Part shown: piece after piece, positions 9,433-19,685 of the stretch
Numbering within the stretch: position 1 is the stretch's first letter
Layout: each line of letters opens with the position of its first letter
Assembly: GCA_003574885.1 (NCBI GenBank)
Contig: PJFC01000004.1
Location: 62,001 to 126,000, forward strand
DNA: 64,000 nt
Direction of reading: 5' to 3'
From: Geobacter sp.
Lineage (GTDB): Bacteria > Desulfobacterota > Desulfuromonadia > Geobacterales > Geobacteraceae
Position numbers and translations under genes: made by a program
Notes under the pieces: generated by a model
The model's input: only the letters and a program-made list of their open reading frames with translations
The model's database searches: none
Told to the model about the DNA's origin: nothing

Positions 9433-10331
9433 GCAGGATGACGGCATTGACACAGTTGGAGCAGGAGTCGATCCGCATTATCCGCGAGGCGGTTGCCGAG
9501 GCGGAGCGTCCGGTCATGCTCTACTCCATCGGCAAAGACTCGTCGGTCATGCTCCACCTGGCCCTGAAGGCATTTTATCCCCTTAAACCTCCATTTCCCC
9601 TGTTACATGTTAATACCACCTGGAAGTTCAAGGAAATGATCCAGTTCCGCAATGAAACGGTGCGTCGTTTAGGTCTGGAACTGATTACCCACACGAATCC
9701 CGACGGTCTGCGGGACGGGATCAGCCCCCTGGTCCATGGCAGCCGTCTCTATACCGATATCATGAAGACCGACGCCCTCAAACAGGCGCTGAACGAGCAT
9801 CGTTTTGACATGGTCTTTGGCGGCGCCCGCCGGGATGAGGAAAAGAGCCGCGCCAAGGAGCGGGTTTTTTCTTTCCGTGATGCCGGCCATCGCTGGGAGC
9901 CGAGGGGGCAGCGCCCGGAACTGTGGGATATTCCCAACCTGCGCAGGAACAGTGGTGAGAGCTTTCGGGTTTTTCCCCTCTCCAACTGGACCGAGCTGGA
10001 CGTGTGGCGCTACATCGCCCGGGAGTCTATCCCTGTTGTGCCGCTTTATTTTTCAGCAGAGCGGCCGGTTGTGGAGCGGGGCGGGCAGCTGATCATGCTG
10101 GACGATGAACGCCTTGAACTCGAACCGGGCGAGCAGCCGCAACTGCGCCGGATCCGTTTCCGTACACTGGGTTGCTATCCGCTGACAGCCGGGGTTGAGT
10201 CCGCAGCGTCCTCAGTAGCTGAGATCATTGCCGAACTGGAAACCGTCTGCACATCGGAGCGCTGTGGTCGTCTGATCGATTTTGACCAGGCCGGCAGCAT
10301 GGAGAAGAAGAAGCAAGAGGGGTACTTCTGA
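9429..10331 (+). CDS. cysD: Sulfate adenylyltransferase subunit 2 (CysD)
   Basis: The 300-residue ATP sulfurylase subunit makes APS from ATP and sulfate together with CysN. The PP-loop motif [12 protein letters not shown] lies near residue 33, and the family segments [18 protein letters not shown] and [11 protein letters not shown] are intact. The length matches the family (about 302). ATG 9429 overlaps the upstream permease stop, and its own TGA overlaps the ATG of cysN, so three genes are translationally coupled. It provides activated sulfate for PAPS, used either in assimilation or by the nearby sulfotransferase. Confidence 0.95.
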   Translation: MSRMTALTQLEQESIRIIREAVAEAERPVMLYSIGKDSSVMLHLALKAFYPLKPPFPLLHVNTTWKFKEMIQFRNETVRRLGLELITHTNPDGLRDGISPLVHGSRLYTDIMKTDALKQALNEHRFDMVFGGARRDEEKSRAKERVFSFRDAGHRWEPRGQRPELWDIPNLRRNSGESFRVFPLSNWTELDVWRYIARESIPVVPLYFSAERPVVERGGQLIMLDDERLELEPGEQPQLRRIRFRTLGCYPLTAGVESAASSVAEIIAELETVCTSERCGRLIDFDQAGSMEKKKQEGYF

Positions 10332-12253
10332 TGTCCGCAAGCAGTGACATGCTCCGCTTTCTGGCGTGTGGCAGCGTGGATGATGGCAAGTCGACCCTGA
10401 TCGGCCATCTGATCCACCTGACCGGCAATCTGCCCGATGACCAGCTGCACGTTCTGGAAGCGGAGAGCGCCCGTATCGGCACAACTAGCGGAGCATTGAA
10501 CTATTCCCTGCTTCTGGATGGCCTGATGGCGGAGCGGGAGCAGGGGATCACCATTGATGTGGCCTATCGCTACTTTGAAACGCCCCGGCGCAAATTCATC
10601 GTGGCCGATACTCCTGGTCACGAGAGTTACACCCGCAACATGGCTACAGGCGCATCCCACTGCACAGCCGCACTGATCCTGGTTGATGCCAGTCAGGGGG
10701 TGCTGCCCCAGACCCGGCGGCATGTGTTGATTTGTGTTCTAATGGGGATCAGGAACCTGTTGTTTGCCGTAAACAAGATGGACCAGGCCGGTTGGGAGGA
10801 AATGCGCTTTCGCCGTATCGAAGAGAACTGCCACCGGATGGCAGAGAAGGCCGGCCTGCTTGCAAGCTGCCGCTGTAACCTGCTGGCGGTTCCGGTGTCG
10901 GCCCTGCAGGGGGATAACCTGACAGCCCTTTCCGATCGTATGCCCTGGTATGGAGGCGCAACGGTTCTGGAATGGCTTGAAAGCAGTGCGGCAGAGGAGG
11001 CGGTCGTTGACGCTCCATTCAGGTTACCGGTGCAATATGTTCTGAAAGGGAGCAACGATGGCTGGGGCTGTCAGCAGGACGGAGAGGGATGTCCTGCAGG
11101 TCGTGATGGCCGTGCTACCTGGCGTTCCTATGCCGGCAGTGTGGTGTCTGGCCGTGTCTGTGTCGGTGACCGTATCGTGATTCTCCCCTCAGGGGTGGAA
11201 ACGACGGTTGAACGGCTCTTGATCGGGGACAGGAAAGCCGATTCAGCTGATACGGGCATGGCGGTATCCCTGGTGCTGGCTGGTGAGCACGATATTGTCA
11301 GGGGAGACTGCCTAGCCCATCCGGTTGACCGTCCTGAACAGGCAGGGCTCTTCAAGGTGCGGCTGGTTTGGATGGATCAGCAGCCGCTATATGCAGGAAG
11401 GCGATATCTTTTCCGTAGCGTATTCGGCACCATTGAAGCCCGGATATCCCGCATTCGCGATCGTGTCGGGCTGGATGCTTACCAGTTGCTGGCTGCCGAT
11501 CGTCTGGCGCAGAACGATATCGGCGAGGTTGAACTTTCCCTGGCCCGCCTCTTTCCCTTTGATCCCTACAGTGAGAACCGTGAAACTGGTGCCTTTATCC
11601 TGATTGACCGCATCAGCAATGCAACTGTGGCCTGCGGAATGATCCAGCATCCACTGCGGCGGGGGAGCAATATCCACTGGCAGCGCGAAGAGTTGACCCG
11701 CGAACTCCGTGCCGGACTGAATGGGCAGAAGCCCTGTGTAATCTGGCTTACCGGCCTGTCCGGTTCGGGCAAATCAACGCTGGCGAACTGTCTGGAACGG
11801 ATGCTGCACGACATGGGGCATCATACCATGCTGCTGGACGGCGACAATGTCCGCCATGGCCTTAACCGTGACCTGGGATTCACTGAAGCCGACCGGATCG
11901 AGAACATCCGCCGTATCGGCGAGGTGGCAAAACTGATGACCGATGCCGGGCTGATTGTCATCACCGCCTTTATCTCTCCCTTCCGGGCCGACCGCAACAT
12001 GGTTCGCGCGCTTCTGCCGGATGGCGAATTCATCGAGATACATGTTGCAACACCCCTGGAGGTCTGCGAAACACGCGATCCCAAGGGATTGTACCGCAAG
12101 GCCCGGAATGGGGAAATCCCCAACTTTACCGGGGTAAACGCACCTTACGAAGAACCGCTGAGGCCGGAATTACTGCTGGATACAACAGCGAGATCGGCCA
12201 AGGACTGTGCCGACGATATAATGAGCCTGCTCCGTCAGGATGGCTTTATTTGA
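10331..12253 (+). CDS. cysNC: CysN-CysC fusion: sulfate adenylyltransferase GTPase subunit plus APS kinase
   Basis: The 640-residue bifunctional protein makes APS (with CysD) and phosphorylates it to PAPS. The GTPase domain has GSVDDGKST (14-22), DTPGHE (near 93) and NKMD (near 149). The APS kinase domain starts near 475 with the P-loop GLSGSGKST and continues through FISPFRADR and DPKGLYRKA to the end, so it is complete. An extra Cys-containing loop ([16 protein letters not shown], near 244-260) sits where the usual CysN linker to the beta-barrel is short. PAPS output, not only APS, fits the adjacent sulfotransferase. A NodQ-like name is possible. Confidence 0.93.
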   Translation: MSASSDMLRFLACGSVDDGKSTLIGHLIHLTGNLPDDQLHVLEAESARIGTTSGALNYSLLLDGLMAEREQGITIDVAYRYFETPRRKFIVADTPGHESYTRNMATGASHCTAALILVDASQGVLPQTRRHVLICVLMGIRNLLFAVNKMDQAGWEEMRFRRIEENCHRMAEKAGLLASCRCNLLAVPVSALQGDNLTALSDRMPWYGGATVLEWLESSAAEEAVVDAPFRLPVQYVLKGSNDGWGCQQDGEGCPAGRDGRATWRSYAGSVVSGRVCVGDRIVILPSGVETTVERLLIGDRKADSADTGMAVSLVLAGEHDIVRGDCLAHPVDRPEQAGLFKVRLVWMDQQPLYAGRRYLFRSVFGTIEARISRIRDRVGLDAYQLLAADRLAQNDIGEVELSLARLFPFDPYSENRETGAFILIDRISNATVACGMIQHPLRRGSNIHWQREELTRELRAGLNGQKPCVIWLTGLSGSGKSTLANCLERMLHDMGHHTMLLDGDNVRHGLNRDLGFTEADRIENIRRIGEVAKLMTDAGLIVITAFISPFRADRNMVRALLPDGEFIEIHVATPLEVCETRDPKGLYRKARNGEIPNFTGVNAPYEEPLRPELLLDTTARSAKDCADDIMSLLRQDGFI

Positions 12254-12275
12254 GGCCGCGGGGAGAATTTACTGT

Positions 12276-12313
12276 AACGAAAAGGGCAACCCCGGCGGGC
12301 TGCCCTTTTCGTT
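12276..12313. terminator. Bidirectional intrinsic terminator
   Basis: AACGAAAAGGGCA (12276-12288) pairs perfectly with TGCCCTTTTCGTT (12301-12313). It separates the convergent cysNC (plus) and the IPT-domain gene (minus), with U-rich sequence on both sides of the stem. Confidence 0.8.
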
Positions 12314-12347
12314 ATTTTCTGTTCTTAAACTTATGGGCACTAAACCT

Positions 12348-13265
12348 CTACGGCGCCGTCACCTGCACTACGGCGCTCTCTTCGCCGTTCCGGTTGACGA
12401 CCTGGAGGCGGAAGTTCTTGGGGGTGGAGTCGTAGGGGTGGCGCTCGTAGACGAGGCGGTTGCAGTCGAAGTAGATGAGCCGCTCCCGTTCGCCGGCCTG
12501 TCCGCTGCTGCTTCCGATCCGTTTGCCGTCGACGGTGAGCACCGAACCCTGCTGGAAGTTGCGCCCTTCGATGACCAGTTCATAGTAGCTGACGAAGTCC
12601 TCTCCCTGGGAAACGCTCGTGACTTCGGGGCGGCTGTTGATCATCAGGGCCAGGGGGACGGTCATGGTGTCCTCGGGGTTTTTTACCTGGATCTGGTGGA
12701 GCCCTCCGGCTACGGGGGGTACGGTGAAGGAAAGGGATTCTTCGGAGCCGAAGCGACTGGCGATGACCGCCCCGTCGAAGAGGACTTGGGACCCTTCCTG
12801 GAAGTTGCGGCCGGTGACGGTGACGTCCCGCTCACTGCCGGTAGCGCAGCTCTGCACGGTGTCCGGCGCGAGGGAAAGGGCGACCGGCTTGAGGGGCGTG
12901 ACGCTGAAGGAGTAAGTTTTGCTGGTGGTGCCGTCTTCCCGCCGCAGGTAAATGGCATAGAGACCGGGGGACAGCTTGGGGATATCGAAATTGAGCTGTT
13001 TTGCACCGATGACCCGGGGCTGAATCTCGTTGTTACCAAGGAATATGGTAGTTTTGTCGGAGAACCCCGCGCCGGAGAGGGTGACGGTGCTTCCCGGCTC
13101 ACCCTGGGTCGGGACGATGCTGAGGATGGAGATGGCGGGACGTTTGTCCTGGATTGCCAATGCAGGATTTGCCGATTTCTGGGCCAACTGCTTTCCTGCG
13201 GCCGGAGCGGTGGCGGGGATTGCCATAAGCAGCAGGGCGGCAACGATCATGAACCGTATGGACAC
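12348..13265 (-). CDS. Secreted IPT/TIG-domain protein
   Basis: The 305-residue exported protein has a signal peptide (about residues 1-23, ending PAAG) and three Ig-like IPT/TIG modules with the typical start ...SI.P..G..G..VTLSG.GF. and [IV].GRNFQ.GS.V. patterns. The second and third modules share GRNFQ(E/Q)GS. Start GTG 13265 has AAAGGAG just upstream, and a -35/-10 pair overlaps the end of lptG. It lies downstream of lptFG on the same strand but has its own promoter candidate. Likely a periplasmic or surface binding protein; no ligand is evident. Confidence 0.72.
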   Translation of the reverse strand: MSIRFMIVAALLLMAIPATAPAAGKQLAQKSANPALAIQDKRPAISILSIVPTQGEPGSTVTLSGAGFSDKTTIFLGNNEIQPRVIGAKQLNFDIPKLSPGLYAIYLRREDGTTSKTYSFSVTPLKPVALSLAPDTVQSCATGSERDVTVTGRNFQEGSQVLFDGAVIASRFGSEESLSFTVPPVAGGLHQIQVKNPEDTMTVPLALMINSRPEVTSVSQGEDFVSYYELVIEGRNFQQGSVLTVDGKRIGSSSGQAGERERLIYFDCNRLVYERHPYDSTPKNFRLQVVNRNGEESAVVQVTAP

Positions 13266-13313
13266 GGCGATTTCTCCTTTTCCGGGATCAGGTTGATTGC
13301 AACCTCCCTCGCC

Positions 13314-13342
13314 AATTAAAGCACGGACACCACACTTGTCAA
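13314..13342 (-). promoter_or_regulatory. Promoter for the IPT-domain gene
   Basis: On the minus strand TTGACA (13342-13337) is followed after 17 bp by TTAATT (13319-13314). The -35 box overlaps the last codons of lptG. It would start transcription about 40 bp before the GTG start. Confidence 0.5.
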
Positions 13343-14418
13343 CGGTTTACCGTCAGAGTCAGCCAGACTCCTGTTGCGGCGAAGATGGCGTTGGCAGCCC
13401 AGGCGGCGATGATTGGGGGAAGGGCACCCCCCTGCCCGAAGGAGATGAGGGCAGAGTTGATGACGAAGAAGCTGAAACCGATGAGGATGCTCAGGCCGAT
13501 GCCGACGGCAATGCCGCTGGAGCGCCCGCTTTTCAGGGCGAAGGGGATGCCGAGGAATGCCATGACCAGTGTGGAGAAAGGAAGCGACAATCGGGAATGC
13601 ATCTGGGTCAGGTAACGGGTGGGGTCATAACCGCCGTTCCTGAGTTTGTTACAGTAACGCTGCAAATCGAAGAATCCCATGTTGTCGGCATACATTTCCA
13701 GGACCTTGAGATCGGCGGGTTTGAGTTGCAGTTGTACCGGCAGTTCGGCAACGGCCCTGGTGGAGGTCACGTTGCCGGCAGAAAAGTCACGGACGGTTAC
13801 ATCCCTGAATAACCAGCCGCCGTTGACGATTATCCCCGTCCCCGCGTCGATACGGCGGACCGGCCGCATGTCGGGGGCAAGTTGCCAGAGTGTCAATCCC
13901 TGGAGGGTCCGGGAGCTGGGTTCGAACAGCCTCGCCTGGAGAATGGTGCTCTCTTCGCGGTACCAGATGTTGTTCTGGCGGAAAAAGGTGGCGGGGTCTT
14001 TTTTCTTGATGAGGATGTTTTCTATCTGGTCGAGTCGGGCACTGGCACGGGGCACAATGAACTCTCCGTTCAGGAGAACCACCAGGCTGATGAGAAAGGC
14101 GGTGACCAGCAGGGGGACGCTGATCCGGACAAGCCCGATGCCGCAGCTTCGCATGGCGATTATTTCACTGGATTTCGCCAGAATGCCAAGGGTCAGCATG
14201 GTAGCCATTAGTACGGCGAGGGGGGCGACCTGGTTGATCATTTCCGGTATTTTGGCGGCGAAGTAGAGGACGAGGTGCTTGAGTTCGGGGTTGTACTTGC
14301 CGAGCCGCGTGATTTTTTCAAGGAAGTCGATGATCAGGTAGACGGCAAGGAATGAACCGCCACAGAGGAAGATCATCCGCAGGTAGACGGTGGTGATGTA
14401 GCGGGTGATGATTCTCAC
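13339..14418 (-). CDS. lptG: LPS export permease LptG (YjgQ family)
   Basis: The 359-residue inner-membrane subunit of the LptB2FG transporter moves lipopolysaccharide toward the outer membrane. N-terminal membrane segments (about 12-100, with AMRSCGIGLVRI matching the coupling-helix region), a periplasmic beta-jellyroll (about 130-260) and three C-terminal membrane segments give the family layout. GTG 14418 overlaps the lptF stop as GTGA and has GGGAGAA upstream, so the two are coupled. The LptB ATPase is not in the window. Confidence 0.88.
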   Translation of the reverse strand: MRIITRYITTVYLRMIFLCGGSFLAVYLIIDFLEKITRLGKYNPELKHLVLYFAAKIPEMINQVAPLAVLMATMLTLGILAKSSEIIAMRSCGIGLVRISVPLLVTAFLISLVVLLNGEFIVPRASARLDQIENILIKKKDPATFFRQNNIWYREESTILQARLFEPSSRTLQGLTLWQLAPDMRPVRRIDAGTGIIVNGGWLFRDVTVRDFSAGNVTSTRAVAELPVQLQLKPADLKVLEMYADNMGFFDLQRYCNKLRNGGYDPTRYLTQMHSRLSLPFSTLVMAFLGIPFALKSGRSSGIAVGIGLSILIGFSFFVINSALISFGQGGALPPIIAAWAANAIFAATGVWLTLTVNR

Positions 14419-15584
14419 GATGTTCTCCCGGCGGCAAATCTGTGTCGTAATCTGCTCCCTGCTTCGGTCAGCAGTGTGAACAGGTAAAGACGCCGTTCCT
14501 CTGCGGTCTGACGGAACAGGTAGAGGCCGAATATCAGGAACAGGACGTTCGGTGACCACATTGCCATCGAAGGCGGTATCAGTCCCCGTTCCCCCATGGC
14601 CTTGAAAGTTGTGAGGACGACGTAATAGATGATCAGCACGCCGATGCTGAGGGTGAAGCCGGCTCCCTTGCCAGAACGCTGGTTCTGGATGCCGAGGGGG
14701 ATGCCGATCAATGCGAATACGAAGCAGGCAAAAGGGAACGAAAAGCGGCGTTGCACTTCGAGTTCCATGTCGGTTCGCAGTTTCTTGTCAAGGGTGGGTG
14801 AGTTGAGGTTCGCATACAGTTCCGAAAGGCTCATGTCCAGTTCGTTTTTAAGTATCTCCTTTGCAGCCTGGGGAAGGTTGATGCTCAGATCGTAGTCCTG
14901 GAATTCAATCAGTCGGTAGCCGGCCTTGCCGACGGGGCGGTGGATCCCCCCATTCTGAAGGTACATGCGCATTATCCGGGTCTTGGGGTCCGACGAGAGG
15001 ATGCCGTTAGCGGCGAAGATGGTGGAGGGTTCCGCCGGGTTCCGGTCGTCCTGGATGAGAACGCCGCTGGCATGGTGGTCCTGGGGGGAATAACGATTGA
15101 AGTAAATGGTCAGACCAGGGAAGTCGTCGATAAAAACCTGGTCCTTGAGGGCATTCGCTCCCCGTTCCTCGACAATTTTGGCTACGAGCATCTTGAACGA
15201 GGTGTTGCCCCAGGGGATGCCGTAGAGTGTTACCAGGGTGGTTGCTATGTAGGCACAGAGTGCAAAGGCCAGGACAGGGGGTAGTAGGCCGTAGAGACTT
15301 ATTCCGCAAGCCTTCATGGATGTTATTTCGCTGTCGGCAGAAAGTCGGCCGAAGCCGAGCAGTACAGCCAGCAGCACGGCCATGGGGATGGTGACGAGAC
15401 AGAAATAGGGGAGGAGGTAGACAACCATCCAGAGGATCTCGCTGAGGGGAACCCCCTTGGCAACGACCATGTCGGCCAGCTTCAGGAGCCTTCCCATCAG
15501 GAGCACAGAGGTGAAAGTCGTCATGCCGAGAAGGAACGGCACACTGATTTCCCTGAAAATATAGCGGTAGAGGGTGGTTTTCAT
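14415..15584 (-). CDS. lptF: LPS export permease LptF (YjgP family)
   Basis: The 389-residue partner of LptG starts MKTTLYRYIFREI, followed by membrane segments, the SEITSMKACGISLY coupling region (the LptFG hallmark), a jellyroll domain and C-terminal membrane segments. ATG 15584 is chosen to match family length; no good ribosome-binding site precedes it, and the frame extends 16 codons upstream, so the start is less certain than the identity. It is divergent from rpsB. Which of the pair is named F or G rests on gene order. Confidence 0.85.
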   Translation of the reverse strand: MKTTLYRYIFREISVPFLLGMTTFTSVLLMGRLLKLADMVVAKGVPLSEILWMVVYLLPYFCLVTIPMAVLLAVLLGFGRLSADSEITSMKACGISLYGLLPPVLAFALCAYIATTLVTLYGIPWGNTSFKMLVAKIVEERGANALKDQVFIDDFPGLTIYFNRYSPQDHHASGVLIQDDRNPAEPSTIFAANGILSSDPKTRIMRMYLQNGGIHRPVGKAGYRLIEFQDYDLSINLPQAAKEILKNELDMSLSELYANLNSPTLDKKLRTDMELEVQRRFSFPFACFVFALIGIPLGIQNQRSGKGAGFTLSIGVLIIYYVVLTTFKAMGERGLIPPSMAMWSPNVLFLIFGLYLFRQTAEERRLYLFTLLTEAGSRLRHRFAAGRTS

Positions 15585-15699
15585 GACCGGCCATGATACA
15601 TGAGATGGTGGGGGAAGTAAAGAGCGGGCCACCGGTTGACTGACTTCGTCGATGGGAATCGGGACTCAATTTACCCAGCTGATCAAGGATAAATTCTCC

Positions 15700-15729
15700 T
15701 TGCCAAGAGGGAGTGGCTTGTGATATACA
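15700..15729 (+). promoter_or_regulatory. Promoter for rpsB-tsf with extended -10
   Basis: TTGCCA (15700-15705), an 18-bp spacer, then TATACA (15724-15729) preceded by TG, which makes an extended -10. Transcription would begin near 15736, about 100 bp before rpsB, leaving room for a leader structure. Confidence 0.5.
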
Positions 15730-15764
15730 GGAGTGCTTTTCAAATTCGCACGCATCCTTTGTGG

Positions 15765-15796
15765 CCCGGTGGTGTCCGTTTTGTACGGATTCCGGG
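15765..15796 (+). promoter_or_regulatory. Hairpin in the rpsB leader, possible S2 autoregulatory site
   Basis: CCCGG (15765-15769) pairs with CCGGG (15792-15796), and an inner stem GTCCGT (15774-15779) pairs with ACGGAT (15785-15790) around the loop TTTGT. It is inside the predicted 5' UTR 40 bp ahead of the S2 start. S2 represses its own mRNA leader in other bacteria; whether this hairpin is the site is unproven. Confidence 0.35.
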
Positions 15797-15835
15797 AGAA
15801 TGGGGGTGCGGAGGGAAAACCAAAGGAGAAAGACC

Positions 15836-16606
15836 ATGTCAAACATCACCATGAAGGAACTGCTGGAGGCCGGCGTACACTTCGGTCACCAGACCAAGCG
15901 CTGGAACCCGAAGATGAAACCGTATATTTTCGGAGCACGCAACGGCATCTACATCATCGACCTGCAGAAGACTGTCCGACTGTTCAAGAATGCCTACAAC
16001 TACGTCGTTGATGCAGCCCGGGCCGGTGAGACCATGCTGATCGTCGGCACGAAGAAGCAGGCCCAGGACGCGGTGGCCGAAGAGGCAGCCCGCTGCGGCA
16101 TGTATTACGTCAACCAGCGCTGGCTGGGGGGGATGCTGACCAACTTCTCCACCGTAAAGCAGAGCATCGACCGGCTCAAGAAGCTCGACGCCATGTTTGC
16201 CGATGGCTCCATCGAGGCGTACACCAAGAAAGAAGCGCTGCAACTCGAAAAAGAGCGGCAGAAGCTTGAAAAAACCCTCGGCGGGATCAAGGCGATGGGA
16301 AAACTCCCCGGAATGCTGTTCGTCGTCGATCCGAAGAACGAGGAGATCGCTGTCGCAGAAGCGAAGAAGCTCGGAATCCCTGTCGTTGCCATCGTTGACA
16401 CCAACTGCGATCCCGACAGCATAGACTATATCATTCCGGGGAATGACGATGCCATCCGTGCCATCCGCCTGCTGACCAGCAAGATGGCAGATGCGATGAT
16501 CGAAGGCGGCCAGGCCCGGAATATGGATCTGCAGGCCGATAAATCAGGTGATGAGCAGGTTGAGGCTGCAGAAGTCGCCGCAGTCGAGCCGGCAACCGAA
16601 GCCTGA
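15836..16606 (+). CDS. rpsB: Small ribosomal subunit protein uS2
   Basis: The 256-residue protein has the S2 signature start [27 protein letters not shown] and the segment [14 protein letters not shown]. The start ATG 15836 has AAAGGAGA seven bases upstream. It heads the classic rpsB-tsf-pyrH-frr order. The tail after residue 225 is acidic and Ala/Glu-rich, common in this family. Confidence 0.98.
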   Translation: MSNITMKELLEAGVHFGHQTKRWNPKMKPYIFGARNGIYIIDLQKTVRLFKNAYNYVVDAARAGETMLIVGTKKQAQDAVAEEAARCGMYYVNQRWLGGMLTNFSTVKQSIDRLKKLDAMFADGSIEAYTKKEALQLEKERQKLEKTLGGIKAMGKLPGMLFVVDPKNEEIAVAEAKKLGIPVVAIVDTNCDPDSIDYIIPGNDDAIRAIRLLTSKMADAMIEGGQARNMDLQADKSGDEQVEAAEVAAVEPATEA

Positions 16607-16683
16607 TTTTTCTGCATCATTAAAGAATAGCATGACTACCTGCCTGGTCCGCGACGGCGGGCCGTTATGAACTGGAGGATATC

Positions 16684-18125
<1,442 letters not shown>

Positions 18126-18126
18126 C

Positions 18127-18684
18127 ATGACTAAAGACGTCATCTCCGCCATGGGAGTTCACATGGACAAGACCATCGACTCCCTGCGCAAGGAATTTCA
18201 GAAAATTCGTACCGGTCGTGCTACGACGGCCCTCCTCGACGATGTAAAGGTAGACTACTACGGCACCCCGTCTCCCCTCAGCCAGGTGGCAACCCTTGCC
18301 GTCCCCGAAGCCAGGACTATCACCATCCAGCCATGGGAAGCGAAGCAGATCCCTGTCATCGAGAAGGCGATCATGAATGCCAATCTGGGGCTTACTCCGG
18401 CCAATGATGGCAAGTTGATACGCCTCAACCTCCCCCCCCTTACCGAGGAACGCCGTAAGGATATCGTCAAGCAGCTGAAGAAGATGGGGGAAGAGACCAA
18501 GGTGGCACTGCGCAATAACCGCCGCGACGCCATCGACGACCTGAAAAAGCTTGAGAAAGAAAAGAAGATATCCGAGGATGATCTGAAGCGCGCGGAGAAA
18601 GAAGTGCAGGAGCACACCGACAAGCACGTGGCAAAGGTTGACGAGGTTGTGGCACACAAGGAAAAGGAAGTTCTGGAAGTCTGA
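18127..18684 (+). CDS. frr: Ribosome recycling factor
   Basis: The 185-residue two-domain tRNA-mimic splits post-termination ribosomes with EF-G. It shows the conserved [23 protein letters not shown] and the C-terminal helix [26 protein letters not shown]. It starts one base after the pyrH stop, so the two are coupled. Confidence 0.98.
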   Translation: MTKDVISAMGVHMDKTIDSLRKEFQKIRTGRATTALLDDVKVDYYGTPSPLSQVATLAVPEARTITIQPWEAKQIPVIEKAIMNANLGLTPANDGKLIRLNLPPLTEERRKDIVKQLKKMGEETKVALRNNRRDAIDDLKKLEKEKKISEDDLKRAEKEVQEHTDKHVAKVDEVVAHKEKEVLEV

Positions 18685-18696
18685 GGAGGCAACGTG

Positions 18697-18828
18697 GCTT
18701 TTCCGCAATCTCTGCGTTGATCTTCGGGATTCCTTGTGCGGCATAGCGCTGTTTATGCCCGATGTTTGGGTACTATGCCTCCGCGTCATCCCTTGATCGC
18801 CTTGACCTTGCGAAAAATCCGCGTTGCA
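18697..18828. repeat. Intergenic long imperfect palindrome, family A copy 1
   Basis: Starts CTTTTCCGCAATCTCTGCG and ends CGCCTTGACCTTGCGAAAA plus ATCCGCG. The ends are inverted relatives of each other, and the interior has a TAC...TATGCCTCCGCG centre. It matches the element at 27901 closely at both ends. It is non-coding and sits between frr and uppS. Confidence 0.7.
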
Positions 18829-18892
18829 GCATCTTTTATCGTGGGGGTAGGCCTTTCCCTTTTTTGCTTGCGAAGTGTCCGGAAGTATGGTT

Positions 18893-18927
18893 AAATCCCC
18901 TACACCCCTGTGTTCACGGGGATTTTT
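18893..18927 (+). terminator. Intrinsic terminator between frr and uppS
   Basis: AAATCCCC (18893-18900) pairs with GGGGATTT (18918-18925), with a T-rich tail. It ends only 16 bp before the uppS start, so uppS expression depends on read-through or on a promoter inside this gap. Confidence 0.6.
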
Positions 18928-18942
18928 CGTTTTAGGGGCTGT

Positions 18943-19683
18943 ATGCAAACCTTGAATCCCGACAGGCTCCCCCGCCACCTGGCCGTCATCATGGACGGCA
19001 ACGGGCGCTGGGCGAAGCAACGGATGTTGCGGCGGATCGTCGGCCATCAACGGGGTGTTGAAACCGTCAGGCTTATTGTCGAAGAGTGCTCCAACCTCGG
19101 GATCGGTTACCTGACCCTCTATGCGTTTTCGTCGGAGAACTGGCTTCGCCCCAAGAGTGAGGTCTCGGCTCTGATGTTGCTCCTCAAGAAGTACATCCGT
19201 TCCGAAATTCCCCGTATGATGAAAAACAACATCCGCTTCAACGTGATCGGCGACCGCTCCGAGTTGCCGCCGGACGTGGAACGCGAGTTGACTGACGCCC
19301 TGAACCAGACCGCCGCCAATAGTGGCATGATTTTGACCCTGGCGCTTTCCTACGGCTCCCGCCAGGAAATAGTCCGGGCGGCCCGGCAGCTGGCCGGCGA
19401 TATGGTTGCCGGCCGGATAACCCCGGACAAGGTCGATGAACAGTTGTTCGCCAGCTACCTGTTTACGGCGGATATCCCCGATCCGGATTTGCTTATCCGA
19501 ACCAGCGGCGAGATGCGGATCAGCAATTTTCTTCTTTGGCAGCTGGCGTACACGGAGCTTTATTTCTGCGACGTCAACTGGCCTGACTTCGGGAAGGAAG
19601 AGCTCTACCGGGCCATTCACGATTACCAGGCACGGGAACGACGTTACGGCAAGACCAGCGATCAGCTGCAGAAAAGGAGCTGA
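18943..19683 (+). CDS. uppS: Isoprenyl (undecaprenyl diphosphate) synthase
   Basis: The 246-residue cis-prenyltransferase makes the C55 carrier lipid for cell-wall synthesis. The catalytic region HLAVIMDGNGRWAKQR has Asp18. YLTLYAFSSENW and the C-terminal LIRTSGEMRISNFLLWQLAYTE are intact. ATG 18943 fits family length; the ribosome-binding site is weak (AGGGGC). The 3' end contains the ribosome-binding site for cdsA. Confidence 0.95.
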   Translation: MQTLNPDRLPRHLAVIMDGNGRWAKQRMLRRIVGHQRGVETVRLIVEECSNLGIGYLTLYAFSSENWLRPKSEVSALMLLLKKYIRSEIPRMMKNNIRFNVIGDRSELPPDVERELTDALNQTAANSGMILTLALSYGSRQEIVRAARQLAGDMVAGRITPDKVDEQLFASYLFTADIPDPDLLIRTSGEMRISNFLLWQLAYTELYFCDVNWPDFGKEELYRAIHDYQARERRYGKTSDQLQKRS

Positions 19684-19685
19684 AC

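Noticed and set aside
12240-13319. Long open frame (359 codons) on the plus strand across the IPT-domain gene
   Set aside because: It lies antisense to a convincing minus-strand gene with signal peptide, IPT modules, ribosome-binding site and promoter; the translation is low-complexity Gly/Asp/Glu without a family.
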